The notes under the pieces: model-generated
The model's database searches: none
Told to the model about the DNA's origin: nothing
What the model saw: only the letters and a program-made list of their open reading frames with translations
Program-made: the position numbers and the translations under genes
Assembly: GCA_025201365.1 (NCBI GenBank)
Contig: JAIXMF010000101.1
Span: forward strand, 1 to 39,917
Direction of reading: 5' to 3'
DNA from: Syncephalis plumigaleata
Taxonomy: Eukaryota > Zoopagomycota > Zoopagomycetes > Zoopagales > Piptocephalidaceae
DNA: 39,917 nt
In this document: piece by piece, positions 29,973 through 39,917 of the stretch
How positions within the stretch are numbered: the first letter of the stretch is position 1
Layout: each line of letters begins with the position of its first letter

Positions 29973-30789
29973 TTACACTTCTTTACGATATTCGGTTTTT
30001 TCTACTTTGACTTCATCGTCAACTAGTTGATAAATATACGTGACAATAGAGCTGTTTTGCACATCCATAAGAATAAACGATGGGATCGCTTCCTCTCTAA
30101 TAGCAGATATGATCGTCATCATCATTAGTTAATTAGTTAGTTATCTCATGTATCATGTAGTTACACGTACCCAGAACAAGTGGCTAGAGCACCGGTGGCA
30201 CTACCAGGATTAATGTAGAATCGTCCATCTCGCTCTGTTGCTTCTACCTGGTGTGTATGCCCACTAATAAGCACATCGACATCCATCTCGCGAGCTGCCA
30301 TGGCCAATACGGCATGATCACCCCATGGTTGCATTTGATGACCGTGTACGAGTCCAATACGTAATGCTCCATGTTGAATCACCTTTGTTAAAGGAAAGCT
30401 AGCCTAGTAGTTATTGACATACAATAAATGTACATATCAGAATATGAAGAGAATTCACACTACTACTACTACTCACCTCGTCCATATCTCCTTTGACGAC
30501 GTGCAAGTCCAGGGCTACCGTACGTAATTGGTCATAGGTTGAACGATCGCATACATTACCTGTACATAGAATCTGTTGAATTTTACCAGGTACCTATATA
30601 TCCATTACTAAGCAATAATGATAATAGAAGGGGTATAGAAATACTTACAAGTAGTTTGCTGAATTTCGGTGGTAGTGCACTAGACCGTTGAGGAATATGA
30701 AGGTCACCGATAACAAGTACAAGCTATACAAGTGTGAAGATGCGTTTACTATCTAGTTTATTCCCTTATGTCAAGTAACTTACCACCAT
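29973..30789 (-). CDS. VPS29: Retromer subunit VPS29
   Basis: Five exons: 30789-30784, 30723-30649, 30593-30477, 30403-30171, 30096-29973; phases agree, 184 residues (human 182). Exon 1 holds only ATG GTG. The protein is a metallophosphoesterase-fold scaffold: [77 protein letters not shown]. As in other VPS29 proteins several metal-site positions are altered (GNVC instead of GNH), so it is taken to be a structural binding surface for VPS35 and regulators, not an enzyme. It works on endosomes in cargo recycling. The miniature Fanzor-type element lies 188 bp upstream. Confidence 0.96.
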
Positions 30790-30976
30790 TGTAACAGTAG
30801 CAGTAGTAGAAATGAGATTGACAATAAAACAAAGATAGAGAGAGATAGAAAGAGTAAAGAGGAAGGAAGGGATGATATGACGCTGAATATTTATTATTAT
30901 CTGCTTAGAATTTGATATTTATAAATCTATGCTGTAGTGGATGTTTATTCGGACAACAACAACAACTGCCCCAATA

Positions 30977-31203
30977 CAGGCTATTTCCATCCAATTTGCG
31001 CAGTTAGCCTTCTGTTTTTATGAATAAATAATAGTTAACACTATCAATAAATGATCCATTACTAATACTGAATTGTTATTATTATCATGCTGTGTCAAGT
31101 GGCATTTCTATGGTAATAATGGTGTTAACAATTGTGTAAATCTATTTGTTAATAAACTACAAACGTTAAAGGATAAATGCGCAAATTGGATGGAAAAACA
31201 CTG
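30977..31203 (-). mobile_element. 227-bp miniature element derived from the Fanzor transposon
   Basis: Flanked by TA at 30975-30976 and 31204-31205, in opposite orientation to the full element. Bases 30977-31042 match the reverse complement of 22954-23019 (63/66). Bases 31041-31203 match the reverse complement of 18990-19152 (154/163, no gaps). The two parts share a 2-bp AG at the junction, and 163+66-2 equals its exact length. It is therefore an internal-deletion derivative without coding capacity. It keeps both inverted repeats and the right-end segment that may form the guide-RNA scaffold. It sits between the divergent VPS29 and b561 genes. Confidence 0.95.
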
Positions 31204-31361
31204 TATGTATGTGTACACCGCAAATATAAATGTCCAGCCAACGTGCACACACCTTCCATTTCCCATTGTAGTCGTGGCATCATTATCCACAACTCTATCT
31301 TTTCTATTTCTATATTTGCTGTGTGCTACTCTACGCTACGTGATTCCACATTCCATACACC

Positions 31362-32069
31362 ATGACACTATTAGTACGTGGTCCACTTGTAATATTGGCA
31401 GTGATAGTAGGGGGTGCCATAATGTCAGGTCCATGGATGCTATTTACCCTGCATCCTTTACTTATGACATTAGCTGCTATTGGCATGACAGAAGGTAAGC
31501 AAAATAGCTGATAGCAATAGGAATAAAAGAGAGAAAGAGAGAAAGAGAGAAAAGCAAAATAGGTCCATTTAGTAGTAGTGATCGATTTGTTAATACACGC
31601 TCATTTGATAGGCACGTATCGTATGCAACAACGATTGACGGCAGGCGAGAAACGCATCGGTCTTCGTTGGCATCGCTACTTGCAAACCCTCGCCTTGTGC
31701 ACGATCACCTCAGGATTCTTTGTCATTTATTGTAATAAAGTACTTAATGGCAAGGCACATCTAACTACATGGCATGGTATTATCGGATTGATGGCCACCG
31801 TATTGATGCTGGTGCAGGGTCTCGTGGGTGCATTGCTCGTTTACATGCCTGGTCTATTTGGTGGTCAGCTCAAGTCGCGGCATTATTATCGATTGCATCG
31901 TGTATTCGGCTATGGCTCGTTGGTGGCAGTATGGACAGCCACCGTCTTGGGATTAATGTCCAACTGGATGCTACGCTACCTGCCCTATTCATGGATAGTC
32001 TGGCTTCTAGTGGCTCTAGTGCTTGCTGGCGTGTGTCAACGAGTATCATTGACCGCCATACGAATCTAA
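31362..32069 (+). CDS. Cytochrome b561-domain membrane protein
   Basis: Two exons, 31362-31494 and 31612-32069, 196 residues. About six hydrophobic segments: GPLVILAVIVGGAIM, FTLHPLLMTLAAIGM, LALCTITSGFFVIY, WHGIIGLMATVLMLVQGLVGALL, VFGYGSLVAVWTATVLGLMS, WIVWLLVALVLAGVC. The histidines in FTLHPLLM, RWHRYL, TTWHGI and RLHRVF sit where b561 proteins bind two b hemes across the membrane. LHPLLM and WHG are family hallmarks. The short length fits the CYB561D-type subgroup, which is thought to move electrons, for example from ascorbate, across an internal membrane. The following gene, convergent with it, is a cytochrome b5 reductase; a functional link is only suggestive. Confidence 0.88.
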
Positions 32070-32234
32070 TAAATGTGATCTCTAAGAAGTAACATTTACT
32101 ACAACTGCATAGCTAGTCATTAGATAATGATATTGCAACATACAGAATACTAATTTATTATCAATAATAAACTAATGAGGTATGTTCGACGGGGGATTCC
32201 TATCATCTATGTCATAGAAGAAAAGAAGAAGCCT

Positions 32235-33567
32235 CTAAAACTTGAACACATGATCGGAGTTGTAGCCCATCTTCTTCAATGTGCCGCCCACTTCACCTTG
32301 CGTGAACTTTGGTCCTTTCGGTCCCGAGACACTTTCAAGCATGGGTGGTGGACCGCACACCATGACAATATTGCCTTCACCAGGTTGTGGCATGGTCTCC
32401 TTGATCATCTTCTCGTTGACGTAGCCCTTGTAGTGCTTCCAGTCAGCAACTGGTTTATCCAAGGTGTAGTACAAGTTAAGCTGATCGGGATACTTGGTGG
32501 CCATTGCTTCTAGGACATCACGGGCAAGAATGTCATCTTCAGTAACATTGGCAAATAGCAATGATATCTTTGTCTTGTCTTCTGGATTTTCCAATATTTT
32601 ACGTGCCACTTGAATCATTGGTGTAATACCTGAGTTCATCATTAGTATGGTAAGCAACAACTTGTTAAATGACATGTAATTAGCCTACTTACCAGTACCA
32701 CCTAGTAGATCGTGTCAAATAGTCATCGATATTGAATATAATGGTGAGTTGATATGTACAAATAGGATTATATCAGTATTGTATAGTCATACTTACCGGC
32801 AATCAAACCAATATGCTTATACTTGTTGGCTTCATAGGGGAACTTTGGAATAGGACCTATTATTGATTAGTTAGTTATCGAGCAACATTGTTACAATGTA
32901 TTCGCGTATCTTACCCTTCATTTCTAGCTTGTCACCAGGCTTTAGATTGAATAAAGCAGGTGTGAATTGACCATCTACACCATCGTCATTAGTAATGATG
33001 CTATGCTTGGAATAGACGCAGCAACGATAATCACTTACCAGCATAGCTTTTAATAATGAAATCAACATGACCCTTGTCCTCTTCACGGGAGATCGGTGTA
33101 TAGGGTCGGATGATGTATTCGCCCTCTTTGTCGCCCTTCTTGGGTAGACGAGCTACCACGCAGGATGCCACCTTGAGACCAAACTTTTGCTCTGGATTAT
33201 CCAGTTGAAAACGGAATAACCGCGTATTATGCGTGATATCCTTGATTTCTGCCAATTCAAACGGTACAAACTGGTCGGGATTCAATGCAACCGGAATGTC
33301 CTTTGCTTTTGTATGTACAGCAGCATTCTGTGTAGTGTGATAATAGTAGTAGCCTGTATAGATAGATTAGTATGTTTACGTACTGTAGTGCTATGCAGTG
33401 TACTCGCCCGCGCCTGCTAGACCAGCCAAACCGGCAATCTTCAAGCCATTATTACTACCTGAGGAAGCCTTATCCCCGGCAGAACTATAGAAACGAGGAA
33501 TGGTGGTGGCACGTGCCATAGAAGTACTCGTAAGACGAGTGGCGCGTAGTAAACTAGTACGGAACAT
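32235..33567 (-). CDS. MCR1: NADH-cytochrome b5 reductase, mitochondrial MCR1 type
   Basis: Six exons: 33567-33408, 33353-33039, 32974-32915, 32856-32797, 32701-32693 (9 nt), 32629-32235; phases agree, 332 residues. The N-terminus is basic and S/T-rich (MFRTSLLRATRLTSTSMARA) and followed by GLKIAGLAGLAGAGYYYY, a short membrane anchor: the layout of Mcr1, which faces the mitochondrial outer membrane or intermembrane space. The FAD domain has YIIRPYTPIS (FAD-binding RxYTxxS) and GHVDFIIKSYADG. The NADH domain has GLIAGGTGITPMIQ, LLFANVTEDDIL and VMVCGPPPML. It transfers electrons from NADH via FAD to cytochrome b5-type acceptors. GGTG in the nucleotide-binding loop is encoded by the 9-nt exon. 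Intron 1 appears to have a GC donor (33407-33406). I chose ATG 33567 because the targeting sequence starts there. Confidence 0.94.
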
Positions 33568-33785
33568 GATCAAGGAGTACAATACGAATATCGATAGTAG
33601 TAGTAGTAGTAAGAGAAAGAAAGAAAGAGAAAGAGGTAGCAGCAGCTAGAATAGGATAAGATGTGGATGTGCTGTCGTCATCATGAATGGTTGACTAAAA
33701 TGGGATGATGCATCCAATCATTTTTATTTATAAATAAACACGATTCATCATATGCTTTATTAAAGAAAATAAGAATATTCACCAG

Positions 33786-36700
33786 CTAGTTTACATTGGC
33801 TCGTACTACATCCATCATTCCCGTTAATTGACGGAATACAATTGGTGAAGTGGAGCGTGTATTCAGCAGTTCATTGATTGATGTTGGACTAGTAATAGAT
33901 TAGATTAGTAGATATACGTAATGTAATGTCATAGTCGACTTACTTTACTGAACATATATCGGTCAACACCTTCCATTGAGGGATTGCCATAGACTTTAAT
34001 GGAACGTCTACACTGAACTGTACACCAATGTGAACATGACCTGTATCATCCATACTACGAACGGATACCAAGCATTGACTGGCATCTGCTGCAAGTTCAA
34101 TGTGTTCTACTTGATGTCGCATATTAAGCGTATGAATATCATCCAAGAACGTATCAAACTGCACCAGTGAATGAAGTACATTCTGTAATGACTATAAATA
34201 CGTACATTAACAATGGTATATTCTAGATGATTGTATCACTACTTACTTGTTTCAATGTCTTGGTGGTGAATTTACTAACTACACCTGTAGGTACAATTGT
34301 GCGAAGCTAATGGAAATATTCAAGAGTAAATAATGTATCTATATTGACATATAATACAATCAACTTACCACATGCCACCATTGCATGTTAGCAAAGTGAT
34401 TATCATTGGGTGTACAGGTAATCTGCAATGCTCGATAATCTACGTGTAATTGATATCGATCATGATAGTTGATGATCATTGCCGTTGTATCCATCTTGAC
34501 GAGTTGACAACCAAAAGCATTGCTAACAAGTTCGTAATGGGCTAGATGTAACAATGGTAGTAGCAATAGTAGTATTAGAAAGTAGGATGATAAAGCATGT
34601 ATTGATAGCATCCCACTTACCTTGAACTTCCTCTAGATCTTGTTTAGTTGCATGACGGGATGCAGAACAAATAGCCTTGGCTGTGGCAATTGACTAATTG
34701 ACGATACACGATTAGTTACATGATATGAATCAGCTTATTCGCAACTTACTTGACGTGTTGACTGTATCTTTTGTCGGACAGCCTCCAATTTCGTAGATAA
34801 TGTTTGTTTCTCCGTTTCAATCTTTGCGAGATTAGCACGGAAACTCGATAATTGTGAACTGCAATGAATAGAGTGTTAACAATGTTTATCCATTTTCTTT
34901 TACTTGACTACAAACTTAATAGAACTACTCACTTTTGTTCATCGATGGCCTCCTTCAATTGAGCAATCTGATCTGCATCACACTTTTCTAGTTCTTGCTT
35001 TCTAAAGAATAATGTGCAACATATTTGATATAAAAGTCTAGTTTGTTACACATTATACAATCATTCTTACCTTGCTCTCGCTTTCTCTAACTTCTCTCGT
35101 ACTTCATTGTGACGTTGCTTGATATCGGGCAGTATAGGCTTCAATTGTCGTTGAATATCACCGAGTGCTTTCTCATCCTAGTCATAGTTAGTATTCAATA
35201 TCATGTAGTATTAACATTAGATGCTTACATGATTCAAATTCTCCAAATGACTTTGTAGTGTCAATACCACGGGATGTAAAAGTTCTCCTCGCCAGGTGTA
35301 CAACATATTCATGGTCTGTGCCTTTGCATAAGATTTGTTGATCTTGAATTGTCTCTGTTCATGTTGTCAGCATTAGTGTATAATAATGCATTATTCAAGT
35401 ATATACCTCAAGTGTGGCACGACCTTCAGGTGAACTAATCATATATTGCTTTACAATGGGTGGATTATTAGCCGAGAGATGTGCCTCTATCTTTACATTG
35501 CTACTCTTGGTATCTTTGATAAACGTTTGGAATTCATCACAATACTATTATAAGATAGAATGAGTAAGTATGGTATTACAATGATCATAATGGATATACT
35601 TACAAATTCATACAATTCAGCCAGTGGTGTTTCTGTAATAAGTGAAATAACACGATCTGATGGTGTTGTCTTTGCATTGATTACATCGGGCATTAGAGTT
35701 AGACGACGATTTGTTGTAGTGAGATTGTCCATGAAGTTAACACCGGATAATGAAAGGAAATCTCGCATGGATATCTTGGTCAAATCACGCTATGAATCAA
35801 TGAGGGTTAGTTCAATTGTAATCATTGTACATATCATCTAGTAATATAAGCATTACCGTGTTAACAGTCGAGGTTATGTTTGATTTATCCGCTTGAATGA
35901 CTGAAGTATCATTGGATAGCATTGGAGCGGTAATGTTGAATAGATCACCGGTGTCACCACCAAGTGCCGCGTTTAACACTTGGGTAACATTGTCAATAAT
36001 ACCAGTTTGTGATTGTTCATGCTGGAATAGACTTGTATTGTTTGGCTCATTTTGTTCAAGAAGTCCAATGGAGGCTAATCAGTAACATGTAAATATTAGC
36101 ATAATATCATGACACTATTATCTATGTCATCCTACTTACAAATATTGGCATTGGATTGAGCGATAAATGAGTTTCTCAATGAATAAGATGCCGACACTCT
36201 ACTCCCGATACTTGATCGTAACATGGTATTACGAGGTGTGCGAGCACGTCGTTCCATTGTACGTGGACTGCGTAGTTCCACCTTACGAGGACGAGCTGGT
36301 GTCAAACGACCTGGTGTGCCCATACGAAGTACTTCTCTAATCCCTGCAGGAGTACGACGATTACCTGGCGTATCCGTTAAACTAGCTAATAATGATCTCG
36401 ATGCTGATGCTGATGGTGGTGCTGCCACTTCGTTAATTGCACTTTGTTCATGTACAGATGGTGTGCTAACTTCACTGAAATCAATCAATTGTACCGATTT
36501 CTCTGGTGTCTTCATAGACATACTAGTTGCAGGACTAGTATTAGTGTTGATGAGTGACTGATCATTACGAGTTGGTGTTGCCTCTTCAATGATCACACTG
36601 CGTGATGGTTGTGGTGTTGCAGGCATACTAGGCAATGTAACATCACTAATTGCTTGTGGTAGTTCAGATGGCAAGGTTGATGCACCACCTTCACCATCTA

Positions 36701-38959
36701 ACCAGATATTGTTCGATTTGTTATTGTCTTCCAATTCAATATTAGTAACTTCTGTAGTAGCAGTAGCAGTAGCAGTAGCAGTAGCAGTAGCAATGGGTTG
36801 AGGTTCATGTTGTATATGATCTGTATACTGCTCAGTAACATCCATATCATTGTCTTCTTCTTCTTCTTCTTCTTCTTCTTCTTCTTGACCTGTACCTATA
36901 ATGCCACTTCCTACACACTGAGTAAATTCCATTGTCATGTTATCGGGTGTAATTGATGCACTTGGTGCCCCCATCCACACGTCGTTTACTGTATTGACTC
37001 GTGCTTTTATACCGCCTACACATTGAGTGATATCCATGGTTGTTTCCTCGTCCATTACTGGTGATGCAGTAGCAGTAGCAGCGTTGTCTCTATCTACTTG
37101 TTGAATATCAAATGGTGTCGGGTGCATAGATTGAGCATTACTGCTTGTACTTGCTAATAATGATTGAATAGTATCAGTGGCAGCATGTGGTTGAGCAATG
37201 CTACGAATATCGCTAACATTTGTGGTGAATTCCATTGTTTCATCGTCATCTGGCATATCCTGCGACTGAGATTGCGATTGGGATTGAGATATAATACCGC
37301 CATAGCTTCGTGTAGTATCCATGTTCATATCATGAAAGTGATCGGATGTGATCTGAGCCTTATGAATACTGCCGACATTGGTGGTAAATTCCATTGTTTC
37401 ATCATCATTTGGTATATCTTGAGATTGCGATTGAGATTGCGATTGAGAGATAATACCGCCAACACATTGTGTAGTATCCATGTTCATAATACTAAAATTA
37501 CCAGTACTGTACGTGGTAGTTGGATCCTCCTCTTCCTCATCATCATCATCGTCATCATCGTCGTCTTCTTCTTCCTCATCATCATTGTAATCCATTATAT
37601 TATCTGCCATGGAGATTCGTGTAGGTGTTTGCACTCTACTATTAGCATTGGCATCGCTCGTTATAGATTGCCGTAGTGGTGATGGCCGTGTAAGCATTGG
37701 ACTCTGGTTACGATGAGGCGACATGATCGATTGCAATCGTAATCGTGCCGATGGCGTACCCATGGATGTACGTCGATTCTTTAATGGTGCTAGTATTGTA
37801 TTTGATTAATATAACATATATACATACAAATGAATTAATATACCAAATGACTTACAATCTTGGTTAATAGCAGTAAATGGAGAATCTACCGATATATCAC
37901 TGGCAAATGATGCATCGGATTCCTCCGGTTCATCCAGCTTAGCAGTATTAAGCATACTCGACGATGTCGTGCTAATATCGGATGATGAACTGGTAAGCTG
38001 ATTAACTTGAACTTCATATCTAGTATGGCAATAATGTTATACAGTGATCGTTTATGCCATCACTTATAATCCACTTACTCCTCTTGCCACGCCGATGTAT
38101 GCTCGAATGAAGCACTACTATTGATACGCGAGTCAGCTGTCACTTGACCGGTAGTGTCGTTGCTCATCGACAAGTGCAAGCTGAAATCATCAGTGGAGTC
38201 AAGTTGATTGCCATCGGTATTTAGATTAGGCATGCTGAATACGCCCGATTGGAAGCTATTCTCCGAGCTGAACGAGGTTTGTGGTGAACTCATCGAATCG
38301 CGTCTACTACTATTGATGTAGAGGGTTTTCTGCTTCGATTTAGGAGTATCCACTCGATCGATAACGCTAGCAAGCACGAATGAGTTAATAAACAACAGTG
38401 CATAGCATATACTCGATTACACTTACCGTACACGAGCAGTGGCGGCAAAACTAACTCGTCTACCAAGTGATTTACGTGACATACGACGTTCTATATTACT
38501 ATCATTATTATAAAACGATTAGTACCTTGTTTATGATGCATATACTGCTATAGTCATATTCATTCATTTACGTTATATTCATCGTCTTGGATTCACTATA
38601 ATCTTCATCTTCTTCTTCATCATCGTTATTGTTGTTGCTGTAGTAGAAATTGCTCGGATTAATGGGGGCTGTCATATCACGCATGGGTGACTTAAGAATA
38701 CCACGTAATGGCGCCTTCTTAAGCTTTGAAAGTGTAGTCACCATACGTGGTCCATTCTCTTTATTGTCCTGTCCGACATTCGACAAGCGCTATCGACTAG
38801 GTTTAGCCAGACATATACTAGGATATACCGTGTGGTTTATATGGCACTTACCATAGATCGACGACGTCCAATTGAAGCAACAGTTGCAGGCGCGGTAGAC
38901 TCTGCAGATTGCTGTTGTCGCGCATACAATGCTGAATCAAGACTTTTCCGCCGTGTCAT
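33786..38959 (-). CDS. KNL1: Kinetochore scaffold KNL1/Spc7 (Spc105)
   Basis: Eighteen exons, all phases consistent, 1,369 residues: 38959-38852, 38789-38572, 38498-38427, 38366-38079, 38019-37856, 37789-36140, 36074-35857, 35789-35604, 35544-35407, 35354-35229, 35177-35071, 35001-34933, 34858-34750, 34693-34621, 34541-34369, 34306-34247, 34191-33944, 33888-33786. Near the N-terminus are both PP1-docking motifs of KNL1: GILK (66-69, [GS]ILK class) and RVSF (123-126) in a basic patch. The large exon 6 carries about seven MELT-like repeats (TMEFTTNVG, TMDITQCVGG, TMEFTQCVG, NMDTTQCVGG, DMDVTEQY), which Mps1 phosphorylates to recruit Bub3-Bub1. Exons 8-14 encode the Spc7-type coiled coil (ISMRDFLSLSGVNFMDN). 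The last exons probably form the RWD domain that binds Mis12. It links microtubule attachment to the spindle checkpoint. Confidence 0.93.
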
Positions 38960-39390
38960 ATTGCGGCTGTTATACACTAAGGATAGTAAGGATAGGTTAA
39001 CCAGTGGACAGCAAGTAAGGAGGGATAACAAACAATAAAACTAGGAAAAGAACAAGTGAATCGAGGTTAGCGCGTGTAGTAAAGAGACGCGTGTTATTTC
39101 TTTTGCATTATTTCTGGTAAATAAACAAACAATTAACAACAATCAAAGCAAGTCTAATAATAATAATATAACTACACATTTCAAAACTGCTAATCTCAAA
39201 TGATCTACTTGTTGTGATGATTGAGGCTGGTTTGATTCAAATCTAATGCTTGCCACTTAGCGAGAATGACACGCCACTACGCATTATTCTGGTTGTAGGA
39301 CACACACACATATATATATGCCTATACACATATCTATACACATTACTACCTTCGAGTATCTGTCGTTCGTTATTACTTTATATTATTGTG
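38960..39390. other. Divergent intergenic region, KNL1/derlin
   Basis: 431 bp without a supported gene. AT-rich, with CA/TA runs near 39299-39340 just before the derlin start. Promoters of both divergent genes should lie here. Confidence 0.5.
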
Positions 39391-39917
39391 ATGGCGTTTC
39401 CACTTGAACAATGGTATTTCGAGATTCCACCAGTAACACGAGGTTTCATTACAATGTCAAGTGTAATTACACTTGCTACAGTAAGTCATCTCTCTTATAC
39501 TGTATATGTGTATATACACATAGTTGGTAACAACTAGATATCTTATGCGCGTCTACTATGTCGATTATAGCAACTGAAGCTCGTTCGCTGGTATCATCTC
39601 TATTACACCTATGACCTAGTATTTCGACAAGGCGAGGTAAGCAATGAATAGACGTAATTGACTGAACGGTCATCAATCTACGAAATACTGAACAACTAAC
39701 TATTTTATATGCTTATTCATCGTTGCTATTATAGTACTGGCGACTTTTAACTAATTTCGTCTATTTTGGTCCATTATCGCTGGACTGGTTCTTCCATATG
39801 TATTTTATGTAAGCTAGATAATACATACAGATTTGTTTGTTTATTATGCTTATGACTATTTGATTAGGTTTCGGTACAGTCGAATGCTTGAGGAGGGTTC
39901 ATTTCGCAATCGAAAAG
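39391..39917 (+). CDS. DERL2: Derlin (ER-associated degradation), 3' end outside the window
   Basis: Exons 39391-39480, 39571-39636, 39735-39808 and 39868 onward; phases agree and the frame is open at the window end, giving 93 residues so far. The sequence MAFPLEQWYFEIPPVTRGFITM, WRLLTNFVYFGPLSLDWFFHMYF and FRYSRMLEEGSFRNRK matches the derlin/Der1 N-terminal region, including the WR motif in the first loop and the conserved RMLEEGSFR. Derlins are rhomboid-like pseudoproteases of the ER membrane that thin the bilayer for retrotranslocation of misfolded proteins to Cdc48 and the proteasome. It resembles DERL2/3 more than DERL1 by the IPPVTR and RYSRMLEEGSF segments, though subtype cannot be settled from a fragment. 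Confidence 0.93.

Noticed and set aside
36223-37676. Three + strand open frames opposite KNL1 exon 6
   Set aside because: They are antisense to a well-supported 18-exon gene and have no recognisable domains.
1-39917. CRISPR arrays, operons and Shine-Dalgarno sites
   Set aside because: None seen; introns and gene content are eukaryotic.

Overview
The window is nuclear DNA of a fungus, most likely an early-diverging (Mucoromycota/Zoopagomycota-like) lineage. The genes are split by many short introns of about 50-70 nt with GTAAGT-type donors and TACTAAT-like branch sites. Intergenic spaces are only about 100-400 bp. The recognisable proteins are eukaryotic housekeeping proteins: 14-3-3, the SAGA subunit SGF11, the nucleoporin Nsp1/Nup62, the U5 snRNP WD40 protein SNRNP40, the DEAH helicase DHX37/Dhr1, the retromer subunit VPS29, a b561-type membrane protein, mitochondrial NADH-cytochrome b5 reductase, the kinetochore scaffold KNL1/Spc7 and a derlin. 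The fungal placement is an inference. The exon models were built by hand, and phases were checked across all exons for most of them.

Layout. 50-7644: a coiled-coil plus Myb/SANT gene on + whose last exon is split by an intact Ty3-type chromovirus (2453-7510, on -, identical 170-bp LTRs, CATTA target duplication). 7837-8946: alpha/beta-hydrolase (-). 9718-10997: 14-3-3 (+). 11264-12482: SGF11 (-). 12760-12842: tRNA-Leu(CAG) (+). 12846-13835: no gene, but several strong hairpins. 13836-15368: two-TM membrane protein (+). 15776-16234: small secreted CAP-like protein (+). 16492-18930: Nsp1/Nup62 (-). 18990-23019: a complete 4,030-bp transposon carrying a Fanzor RNA-guided nuclease gene (+). 23060-24620: SNRNP40 (-). 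24771-29860: DHX37 (+). 29973-30789: VPS29 (-). 30977-31203: a 227-bp miniature derivative of the Fanzor transposon. 31362-32069: b561 protein (+). 32235-33567: cytochrome b5 reductase (-). 33786-38959: KNL1/Spc7 (-). 39391 to the window end: derlin, 3' end missing (+).

The most notable system is the Fanzor element. Its ends are 26-bp inverted repeats starting CAG, flanked by TA, as in Tc1/mariner elements. It encodes no transposase. Its one gene is a 727-residue Fanzor1-type (eukaryotic TnpB) protein with RuvC residues D399, alternative E579 and D665, and a zinc finger cut by an intron. About 8 kb away, the 227-bp miniature element is exactly its left 163 bp plus its right 66 bp, joined at a 2-bp microhomology. 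This independently fixes the ends of the element and shows that those ends are mobilised in trans. By analogy with other Fanzor/TnpB loci, the last ~115 bp of the element probably specify the guide-RNA scaffold.

Both transposon families sit in or against genes. The Ty3 element truncates a Myb gene. The Fanzor element fills what would otherwise be a ~97-bp gap between the SNRNP40 stop codon and the NUP62 start codon, so the NUP62 promoter now lies largely inside transposon DNA.
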